DNA of 64,000 nt from Rotaria socialis. Its lineage: Eukaryota; Rotifera; Eurotatoria; Philodinida; Philodinidae. This document shows, in pieces, positions 48,825-59,400 of this stretch. The notes beneath the pieces are model-generated. The model saw nothing but the letters and a program-made list of their open reading frames with translations, was not told the origin of the DNA and did not search any database. Where the stretch lies: NCBI GenBank assembly GCA_905331475.1, contig CAJNYU010000499.1, forward strand, positions 19,300-83,299, read 5' to 3'. A program made the translations under genes and the position numbers. Position 1 is the stretch's first letter. Every line of letters begins with the position of its first letter.

Positions 48825-51653
48825 ATGAATTTGATATTTTCTATAAGTTTTGCATTAACATTTACTTTAATTCATTGTTCTATTCCAAAGACAATTCAAT
48901 CTCCTGATGAAAATCAATTTGAATTGTCGAATGAATATTTAACGGTTCAGTTTAATTTAACCAATGGACAAATAACATCATTTTATTATAAATCAGAATT
49001 AATTACAATAACCAATGAAACAAGTTTCATTTTTCTCGATAATATTTCAGTTGATTGTTCAAAATTAATAAACTATAAAGAAGATATGAATTCAATTAAT
49101 TTTACTTATTCTTGTTCCAATAAAACAAATTATGAATTAATAATAATCTATACATTAAAATTCGATTGGGAATTTTTACAAAAGCAAATTTCTTTTGAAA
49201 ATATAGATAATAAAAGCATAACATCCATTGAAACAACATTTACATTGACGAATAAAATGATTTCATCTGTTTCGATTGTACAAAATAAACAAGATTTAAA
49301 TAAACAACATACAGTTTTCTTACGAACGAAACTAACAACATTAGGAATATTCGCAACATGGCAACATCCATTCGGCTCCTATACTGTTACGTCAAATAAT
49401 CAAACAGTAACAAGTTCATATAAAATAGGAATAAATAAATCCTATTTAAGCGAAGGATTTCTTATTGGTTTCTATCAATTATCTCCTTATTGGCATACAA
49501 ATGACATTAATTATGCCGAACGACGAGCTTATGAAAACGCAACAAATTTCTTTTATCCTATTCCACAACGTCAACAATCAATAAAACATGCCGTTGGTTG
49601 GGATAGTAATGATTATCAAATTGATATTTCAACATCACATGGCGTCGATGAATATAAACGTCTAATTGATCGTTGTTCACAGCTTGGTATAAAAAGCTTA
49701 ACATTCGCACCATCAAATACAAATGTGTCAAGTCGTCAACAATCTACTGATGATTGGGGTTGGGAATCTATTTTATGGTTATCATTAGGTGAACAAATTC
49801 GCTTAGAACAATGGAAACCGTATCGAGATCCAATGCCTTTAACAATTCAGCACATGCTAGATTATGCAGAATTTAAACAAGTTAAATTAGTTCCATATGT
49901 TTATCCACCGTTAGGTTATAGATCCAAAGGAAAAGATCAAGCATGGCTATTTCCAAGTTCACATTGTAAAGATGTTTGTGCATCATTAGCAAGTGTAGAA
50001 TTTCAACAATATTTTCTACAATTATTAATTGATTTTGCGCAAACTACAGGTAATGAATGTTAAATTTCAAAATTAACCGTGCAGAATCTTCTTATTTCTG
50101 ATAAAATAAATATTCTGGTGTATTTTTATATAGGCATTGGTGGGTATGCATGGGATTACAATTTTTTTTATGACACTAAAAATAGCGAATATAGTCAATG
50201 GCGCGGTTGGCAGTGGATTCGCACTGAATTACTTATTGCTCTGCCTTACTTAATTATGGATCATCGTTATGCATCTCAGTTCGATGGTCCATGGTCATGG
50301 ATAACTTTAAACGGCTATACATCACCTTTATTGAGTGATGAAAATCCTGAAACATATCCAATCTTACATCCATCGTTACACACTGATAAAATTTCTGCAG
50401 ATTTTATGCGTCAAGGAAATGTTGAATTACGTTTAGAACATTTTTCATCAATGGATAGCATTCCTGGTTTTATTGGACATCAAACAGAACGTTTAGCATC
50501 AGATGGAAGTCTACCATGGGTCGATAATAATTTGAGAGATTTTGATTTAATGGGTTTCTCCTATTCATTATTATCTAATATAGCAACAGCTGGTTTAAAT
50601 CTTATTCATACATTTATACCAGCACGAGATTTAGAAGAATTCTATTTTCTACCGGAAGAATTAATAGAATTTTGGTCTTATTGGCTGAAATGGACAGATG
50701 AACATGTAGAAGAAATTCGTAATAGTATACCATTTAATACGGAACAGGATTGGTCTTTGATGAGATCAAATGGTATTGACGGATTTTTATTTTTATTTAA
50801 TCCAAATTATAAACAAATGAACCGAACGATTTTATTTGATGGAAAATTAAATGTAAAAAATCCCCAACAACAAGGTTATTGGTTACTAAAAGAAATTTAT
50901 CCACAAGAAAGATTTATACAATTCATAGAATATAATCAAACAAATCAATTTTTATTAGATGGTCAAAGTGTTACAGTGTATCAATTAATATTTATTCCAA
51001 TAATTGATCAACCAATTCTTGTTGGCATTAGCGGACAAGCTTTTGTAACAAATCAAAATACTATAATTATTAATGGAGTTTATGGCGAAGCTGGCACACA
51101 AACAAACAATCCTATGTTTATTATCTTACCAAATCAAGAACTCATATCCAAGGTTTTATTAAATGGAAAAGAACAGCGATTTCAACAAAACAATGAAATC
51201 ATTTCTTTACTTGATTCTTTATCATTTCCTGGTTTATATTTGCCACGTTCAGCAGAAATTCTTAATAATACAATAATGATTAGTGATTTATTATTGCAGC
51301 AATTATCGGAACGTCAATTAGAATATCCAATTCAATGGACGGGAAAAGAATTAAATGATGCATCATGGTTAGGACCACAGCGCCTTCTATTATTTATATG
51401 TATTCAAAATCCAAACGATCAATGGAATATAACTGCTCAAGTCAATAATAATCCAATCATTGTACACAAAGCTTATAATACACGTGATCATTATGAACAA
51501 AATCGATTTATGGGATTTTATTTAGATTTAACAAATATTGTTAAGCAATCAAATGTTAATTATTACTTATCGTTAAATATGCCGCCTCTTAGTCCAGAAC
51601 AATTTCAAGGATTATTTTTAGAAAATATTGAAAGAATTTTTGTTGAAGCATAA
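48825..51653 (+). CDS. Secreted TIM-barrel glycosidase-like protein
   Basis: Exons 48825-50049 and 50134-51653 give 914 residues. The start MNLIFSISFALTFTLIHCS is a good signal peptide, and many N-x-S/T sites fit a secreted or lysosomal protein. Residues ~20-250 look like an all-beta N-terminal domain. A barrel-like middle has GWDSNDYQID, LGIKSLTFAPSN, LVPYVYPPLGY and, right after the intron, GYAWDYNFFYD. The last is the kind of Trp/Asp strand end that carries a nucleophile in GH31/GH36-type enzymes. SQFDGPWSWI and LPWVDNNLRDFDLMG follow, then a C-terminal beta region. I cannot assign a numbered GH family; a glycoside hydrolase is inferred from fold-like features only. One intron in 2.8 kb is few for this window, which would suit horizontal origin. 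Confidence 0.65.
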
Positions 51654-52216
51654 ATTCTTTTTGTTCTGTATCTGCATTGAATTTAATAAATCAGTTCTTA
51701 TAAGACTGGAACCATAGTCATCATTAGATTCAATCATTTGTTTTTATTCAATACATTCGAAATATCCTTCTCAACAGTGAGAAATGTAGAAAAAAAACAT
51801 TCCGCAATCCTATCACTCTGTTATGTTCTCGAGCCGGAAACTTGTAAAGTATTTTCATACTATATATGGGGACAGAGTTGATTGCAATCAAAGCATGAGC
51901 CACGTTTTATATTGATCTAATTATGTTAATTAGAAATACGTATTTCACTTAACACTGAATGGGTACTATAATAATTATTTGCATATTATATCGATCACTT
52001 TCATTTTTATTCTCGATTAGTAGCTTCATTACTTTCGTTTCGCTTCAATTTTTATAGAACTTCCTTTAGAATCAACATAATTACAACTTTCGTAAAAGAA
52101 ACTGCAAAATAGTTGACCAACCACTCGCTTTGAGTAGAGATAAAAAGTGTGATAACAGTATGGATGTGTATTAATAACTTTCCATTCATACATATCTCAT
52201 TTTAAATAAGGTTCTG
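51654..52216. other. Intergenic, no gene seen
   Basis: AT-rich spacer between convergent coding regions, expected to hold the 3' UTR of the glycosidase-like gene. Confidence 0.4.
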
Positions 52217-52606
52217 TTATGTATGTGCGATGTTGATTACAGAGTGACCAGTTAGAATGTCAACAGATGCCTCACCAGCGCGTGTAGAGAGGAGACGAGG
52301 TTGATCCCCTTCATAATAAATAACCATTTTCTCCCATCCAGCCCTCCATTCCAAAGAACATCCTTCGGAACAACCTTCATTTAATACTTCATTCAGTGCA
52401 GCCTGACCATTTGACTTCTTGTACGAGAGTAGATACTTCTTATGTTGCCATCTGAATGGTAGTAAATGAGTCCAATTCGATGCCCAATTCGCTTTCCATA
52501 CCAACTTTGAAATTCTATGTTGTTGTATTTCAAAGAATTCTACTTGCCCATTTCTGTATTCTAATAGATGAGATCCCCAATTAGCAAAGATCGTGCTGTT
52601 TGCCAT
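52217..52606 (-). CDS. Small W-rich repeat protein (hypothetical)
   Basis: A 129-residue open frame with a clear internal repeat. WASNWTHLLPFRWQHKKYLL..YKKSNGQAAL is followed by a second, diverged unit, WRAGWEKMVIYYEGDQPRLL. The pattern W-x4-5-W-x5-F/Y, then hydrophobic-LLSY and G-x-A, resembles blades of a lectin-like beta-propeller. Two or three blades would be only part of a propeller, so the gene may be truncated or have other exons. No signal peptide. The codon pattern is coding-like, but I do not recognise a named family. Confidence 0.5.
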   Translation of the reverse strand: MANSTIFANWGSHLLEYRNGQVEFFEIQQHRISKLVWKANWASNWTHLLPFRWQHKKYLLSYKKSNGQAALNEVLNEGCSEGCSLEWRAGWEKMVIYYEGDQPRLLSTRAGEASVDILTGHSVINIAHT

Positions 52607-55181
52607 GGCGAGTGAAATGCTTAACCGTTAATAATTAATTTAAATCAAAGCCTGAAATCATTAAACAAAACTCATGGATGTAAGGCACTTGTGCGAAGAA
52701 GCCCAAAAACGAGAGCGAAAATACTTTTACCACCAAGTGAAAAAAATACAACAATCAATGCTGGTTCAAAATTGAACCTAGTGTTCCCTATTTGTCTTTG
52801 AGAGATCTTATGTGACTTCTGTTTGAATTTTTTCTTAAGTAACATATCCTCTCACTCTTCTATTCATTTGATGAGGTATGCAACTGTTGACACTTACCTG
52901 AGGTAATATTTGAAGCGCCGTGTAACAGAAATGAAGAACCATAATTTTTACAAAATAAAATAGAAAATGGGGACTGCGCAAGTATCCACGTAGATAAGAA
53001 ACGCATTGCAGACACAGCGGGATGTGCCAACGTTTCTTACAGACACTTAGAGAACCTGTATAGGTTTTAGATACTAGGTAAAATGAATGCAAATAATACG
53101 TTTACTGTGTTGTTTTAAAACGCGTCTGGGCGCATTCATACTTTCAGCGACTCATAACGATGAAACATTAATAGAAGTTATCTAAACTTTGATAAGTGCT
53201 GCCGAATTGTTGAAATGAATAAAAACGTGTTAGAGAACAACGTATGTGAGTGCATAAAAACAATAATTACTGGAAATAAAACGCTATCTTGAAGAAAAAG
53301 AGTATACATGAAGCGAGTTATATACCAAGAGAAATACCTTTTAGTTGAGTCAATTTTTTTATTAAGTGGAACAAAAATAATAAAGTAAAATACGAGTCAC
53401 CAAATCATTCTTCATCACGTAATTATATCTCAAGAGCAATAATAACTAGTTTTTCGTAAATTTTTTACTTGACGGTATTTATCTTATACGTATGTTCTTT
53501 TTATTGCAACATGTAATCATCTAGAATCACAGTAAGAGTCTAGCAGAGAGATTTTTGAAAAAAACCCACAGCTTTGTTTATCACATCCATAATGGCTCGA
53601 CGATATTCTTTATTTTGAATTGTTGTATTCAAATTGGGGTGTGTGCGTAATATTGAGTCGCGAGTTAAGTTAAGAGTATCACTATTAACTATTCTAAATT
53701 TTTTTCTACATCATAACCATCTGCATGCTAACATTTTCAACGAAGTTATTGCTTGGCTTGTGCTTGTGTGTTATACAAGATTTGTTATGCTTAATAGATA
53801 TTCAACTCAAAAATTTAGTAACAATGATTTAATGATGGAAAATCTGTGCTGTTAAATTTTATGAATAGAATAGGGGAGATTTTACATATAGCTTCCTTCA
53901 TTCTCAAAAGTATCAATTACTACAATCCAAAGCATTAAAAAGGATTGCATGTTCTTTGTTTGCTGTTACTGTAACGGTGCTTTGGCAAACTGCATCGTAT
54001 CTGTTATTAATAAAAAGCAAGAGAAACAAGAATGGTTTAAGAGAATGAAACAAATTTGTTAGTAATACATACGCAATTGATCTGTCGAATAATTTTACAT
54101 GAAGGCCAGAACTTGCAATGTCATTAGCGAACGGACCACTCAAGCTGAACACTACAAAACAAATAGGTTTTTAGTTTGGAAAAACATCGACATTCGCATA
54201 ATTACTGACAAGTTTTTCCTTTGTTAAAATATATGATAGCATAATTTATTTTACCCAAATCAGCATGAAAGCTGAATACATATCGGAGAACATCTCCTGT
54301 GTTTATGTCTGCATTCGATCTAAAATCGAAACAATGAATGAAAAGTTTCAACTTTTTCATTGTATTCTAGTCTTTTTACTTTTAAGTGTGGATGTGGGTG
54401 TGGGTATTTTGTTACTATGTATTGTTCTACACCCCCACACTCTCATAAATTAGATGAAGATCTGTTGAACCAGATAGTACATCTTTGTTTTTGTTATGGA
54501 ATAGTTGCATTATGCATGAAAATCGAACATTTAACATGCTAGAGGAGTTGTGCAGCACATTGTGATAATATATAGTTTTTGTTCTTGAATAATTTTACTT
54601 GAACGTCATGAATCATTGTGACATAGGTTGGTGCAGGAACGTATTGACGAATGCATCTTTTTCGATTCTAATATTTGTATTTGAGCAGAATATATGTCTA
54701 TGTGTACTCAACGATGATCTCCTGCAATTTAAAAATAATGAAAAATTCATCTGTCAGTGTTTCATAAAATTATGACAACAAACCTCCCGAAGGTTTTTGA
54801 ATTTTTTTTTAACTTAAAAACTCTTATTTTTCAATGGCATGCACACAATCTGTTAGCTGGGGTTGGATCCGTCCTATACTTCCTATAATTCCTATGAAAA
54901 ATGAAAAATAAAGTGCACTATTGCTTAAAAAAGCTTTTCTAATCAAAGTTTTGAGGTTTTTAAACAAATCGATTCGATACCTAGTGATTCTTTCATATAC
55001 TTCGAATGTTTTATAGGGACATTCTTTTAAATACAATTCCTTTTCACACTATCAAGCAGACTAAATTTTTTTTAAAAAGTGACGCTTAATTAAATAATAT
55101 TCAAACAAAGTAAGATAGTCTTTACAAATGTTTGTATGCCTTTTAGAATCTTTTATTGTTTTCTGTTACATGCACGTACGT
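52607..55181. other. Gene-poor stretch with one hairpin
   Basis: No frame with family support in ~2.6 kb. The minus frames at 52835-53092 and 53913-54152 look random. A telomere-like hairpin lies at 54385-54443. The P-loop exons missing from the Rab relic downstream were not found here. Confidence 0.4.
54385..54443. repeat. Hairpin with telomere-like TGTGGG units
   Basis: The left arm agtgtggatgtgggtgtggg holds consecutive TGTGGG units; the right arm ctacacccccacactct is its imperfect complement. Same type as the elements at 55182 and 61991. Confidence 0.6.
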
Positions 55182-55230
55182 GAGGGTGGGTGTGGGTGTG
55201 GGCGATGGGAGAAGACACACCCACACCCTC
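55182..55230. repeat. Short inverted-repeat element made of TGTGGG units
   Basis: gagggtgggtgtgggtgtgg and cacacccacaccctc flank the centre gatgggagaagac. The same centre and ends recur inverted at 61991-62055, so this is a repeated family. It lies directly before the first recognisable codons of a decayed Rab gene. Confidence 0.7.
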
Positions 55231-55236
55231 GAGATA

Positions 55237-55905
55237 GCTACATGGGGACGATTGGTGTTGATTTTTATAAGTTTCCTATTCGAGAAGAGAATCGTTTTGA
55301 TTGTGTATTTTGTGGAAAACTCGGATGACGAATCATAATGTAAAAACAATAAAATTGGTGATTGTAAGTCGAGTTCTATGATGATAATTTTGAATGATTT
55401 GTGATTTCTAGTGGGATACAGCTGGTCAAGAAAAATTTCAAACTATTGCAAGTAATATCATATTGGTAATTTTTGTTTCTCCGTAGTCGAATATGTTTTC
55501 GTGTTCAGGTAGTTACTATGGAGGTGCTCATGGTATCATCATTGTTTTAGACGTAACCAATTCGGCAAGAGATTCAAATATTGTTGCTGTTTTTCATTGG
55601 TAATTTCATAGGAATGGTTTGAAAACGTCAAAATATGGTTGGGTGAAATCGATCGATATGCAAATGGAAATGTCAATACTTTTTTGGTTCGAGATAAGTG
55701 TGATTTGTCATTGGCACGACTCATTAATCAAGCATAAGCTAAAGTATACAAAAGAAGAAGATTTAGGTAATATTGTGTATTGTTTATTAAGAGTTCGCAA
55801 GTTCATCAAGGATCTTGCATATAGAAACATTGGCGAAGAATTGAACTAATATTGATCAATTGTTTAAGAATGTCTTAAGTGAGATCTTACAGGACAAATC
55901 CCAGG
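55237..55905 (+). pseudogene. Decayed Rab GTPase copy
   Basis: Remnants appear in Rab order: TIGVDF (switch I region, ~55239-55256), tgggatacagctgg (WDTAGQEKFQTIAS, from 55412), SYYGGAHGIIIVLDVTN (~55509-55560), EWFENVKIWLGEIDRYANGN (~55613-55672) and a degenerate G4 motif RDKCDL. A TAA follows at ~55734, and a shifted relic of ETSAK...NIDQLFKNVLSEI lies at 55825-55890. Intron positions before W and S match the intact array downstream. The P-loop exons are missing, and stops and frameshifts are present, so it cannot make a GTPase. The wording is closest to the array units. Confidence 0.75.
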
Positions 55906-56486
55906 AAAACACTCATATAGTACTTGGTGGACAAAGAAAGTCTGAGAAATCTTCAAGTGGTATTTGTTCATCATAAAAAAAACGTCATTATATTGGTCTC
56001 AAATATTTGTTTTCTATATTTCACTTCATATGATCTTTCTTTTTTGTCATTTAAATAGAATTCTGTTCAAGCACATGAGAAATCCATTAAGTTTTCCGCC
56101 TTTAATATTGAACTAAGTTTTTGCATTAGCTGATGAATTGTATGCCTAGTTAATATTGCTTGACATCATATACCTGTATGTTTTTCTTTGCTTTCTCACA
56201 AGTGGTCGTTTTCTTGCTTTTTTTTTATTCCGAATCGCATGACTTATTTTAAGTTTTCCTCATCACAAGCGATTGCCCTCAGAAAATGCCTTGTTCTCTA
56301 CTGATCACACACAAAAACAAATCTTCAGTTTTGCAATTTACGCGCGGCTGTTTTTTGCGTTCCTTCATTTGCGGTGCATACTAACACGTAAACGTTGAGT
56401 CATAGCGTATATGACTGCGTGGCATTCGTCAAGCGACAATAAAATCACATTGAAAATTTCTAGACAAAGTAGAATGAAGATTCCAA
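55906..56486. other. Spacer upstream of the multi-Rab gene
   Basis: About 580 nt between the Rab relic and the ATG of the array; should hold the array promoter. No other gene seen. Confidence 0.4.
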
Positions 56487-59400
56487 ATGGCAACTAATGA
56501 CAAGTGAGTGGTTATTTCGTTTACACACAAACTCTCTGTTCATTTTAGTGACCGATATGCTCAAATGTTACTCATCGGTGATTCAGGCGTTGGTAAAACA
56601 AGCCTTTTAAAGCGCTTCACTGTTAGTCATGTCTATTTTCTTATGAGATAATTCATAGCTTCCATTTTTTAAGCTTGATATATTCGATGAGAGTTTTCAT
56701 CCAACAATTGGAGTTGAATTTGTGAGTGTCTGCTTTTATTTTGCTGATTGCCACGAGTATGAATATTTGTATTGTATATTCAGACAACGAAGTCTGTCAC
56801 AATTAATGGAAAAACATTGAAATTACAAATTGTAAAGAATTAAAATTTGTATTACAATAGAGAAAATTATTCAATCTAAATATTTCAGTGTGATACAGCA
56901 TTTCAAGAACGATATCGAAGCATTACAAGTATTTTTTTCTGAATTCTGCGTTAACATAAAATCATTTCATATTTTCAGACGCTTACTATCGTGGCGCACA
57001 AGCTGTCATCATTGTTTTTGATGTTACGAAAGCTGTATGCAATTTGAAAGATCATTTCTTCTTCTCAAGTTATTCTATTTCAGGAGTCATTCGATAATCT
57101 CAAAATGTGGTTGGAAGAACTCAATCAACATTTAGACCAAAGTGTAAAAAAGATATTAGTCGGCAATAAATATGATTTGATCTATGACAGAGTCGTTGGT
57201 CGTGAAACAGCGCAAGTATGTGAAAGATCATCAACGTAAATATTTCGAGCTATCTTATTTAGAAATTCGCTGATTCCTTGAATATTCCATACGTGGAAAC
57301 ATCAGCGAAGGGATCAATGAATGTCGAAGAAGCGTTTAACATTCTGTTGACTCAGATTATGTCGATTCCTGAAGCAGCGTCATCGGAGAAGACCGCTCAA
57401 CAAGAACCAATTCTAGATACAGCAACGCATACACCTGAATAGTAATTCGTTTTACAATAACATTATTTAACGATTATATGCATACATTTTAGCTATCATC
57501 TATTTAAAATAATTCTAGTCGGAGATTACAATGTTGGAAAGACGTCGCTGCTGTTGCGTTTTGTCGTAGATATTTTACACTATTTGTCTATCTCAAACTA
57601 TCAATGTTCTTCTTTATAGGATGACACATTCAATGAAAATTCCATAACAACTCTCGGCGTTGATTTTGTAAGTTTTTCTTTCGAGAAAGACAACGAAACG
57701 CAACGTTTTTCTCGAATTCCCATAGAAATGTCGAACGATCAAAATAAACGGGAGAAAAGTCATGCTACAGATGGTAAGTATGCTTATTTCGTAGGTGTAC
57801 AATCTTATTTTCTGTCTAGTGGGATACAGCTGGCGAAGAAAAATTTGGAACACTTCAAAGTAAAATTTAGTTAGAAACTTTAGTGAAATACGTTATCTTC
57901 TTTTTAGGTCGATATTATGAAGGTACTCATGGTGTTATAGCGATCATTGATCTTACGAATGAGGTATGCTATATGAGTAATATCGTTTCACTCAATATGC
58001 CGAGTTATTTCTATAGCAATCCTTGGAGAACATTCTTAAGTGGGGTGAGGAATTCGATCGACATCGACTAGACGCTACAAGCGTTGTAATAGTTGGTAAC
58101 AAATGCGATTTGACACATGAAAGAGTTATCGCTGCTGAAACCATCCAAGTACGTAGAAAATTGAGTGATAAATTCGCTGAATTTGTCTTATTGAGTTTGC
58201 TAGAAATTTGTTGAATCGGCTGGTGTAAAATATATAGAAACATCGGCGAAAAATTCGATTAATGTTGAACAAGTGTTTCAAGCGATTGCTACCGAAATTA
58301 TGTCTACTCTTCAACAAGCAGAATCGCCACCAGAATCTAAGCCAGTGGAAACTCCTACACCGGTCAAACAGAATTAGTAAGTCGGTTATGATAATATGAT
58401 TTTTCGACTGTCATAGAGAAATATTTTAGCGACTATCTATGTAAACTAATCGTCGTGGGCGATGCTGGGGTCGGCAAGTCATCGATCCTGTCGCGCTTTG
58501 CTGTAGATATATTTTGAAATATTTTTTTCTCAAAAACTTTCGAGATTTTCAATGTAGGATAATACCTTCGATGAAAGCTACCTTGCTACGATCGGTGTTG
58601 ACTTTGTAAGCTTTTTACTCTATCATGATTTAATATATAAAATTTATGCAGAAAATTTCCAAAATCGAGCGGAATGGAATAACAATTAAACTTCAAATAG
58701 TAAGTCTATTTTGGTAATGTGAATGATAGAGTGTGTTTCTTTAGTGGGATACAGCTGGGCAAGAAAGATTTCGGACTATCATAAGTAATCATTATCGAGG
58801 TGCACAAGGTTTCATCATAGTTTATGATGTTACAAACGCTGTAAGTCATTTGCGTTTAGTTTTGTTGCTTTTTCATTGTCTCATGCTTCTTCTTCTTCAG
58901 CAATCGTTTGAGAACATTAAAGTGTGGTTAGATTCAATCGATCGAAATGCAAATGAAAACGCAAAGAAGTTATTAGTCGGTAACAAATGTGATTTAACAT
59001 CCAGCAGAGTTGTTGATCAGACTGCTGTTCAAGTATGTTGAATCACTTTAATAGAAATTCAACAAGCTGTTTTCTTAGAAATTCGCTGATTCACTACACA
59101 TTCCATACGTCGAAGTATCGGCGAAGAGTTCGGCTAATATCGAGCAGGTATTTGAAATCATGGGAAATGAGTTTATGTCGACTCTTCCGCTAACTCTCGG
59201 TCAGCAATGCGAAAGTAAAACAGTTAAAAACACAGCTTCGGCTACAAATGAACCGTAAGGGATTTATCATGGCACTCACAGAATAAAACAAAACAAAGTA
59301 TTTCTAGGAACTATTTGCTAAAATTGGTCATCATCGGAGATTCTGCTGTTGGCAAATCGTCGTTACTCTCACGTTATGCGGTAAATAACTTTCCATGCGT

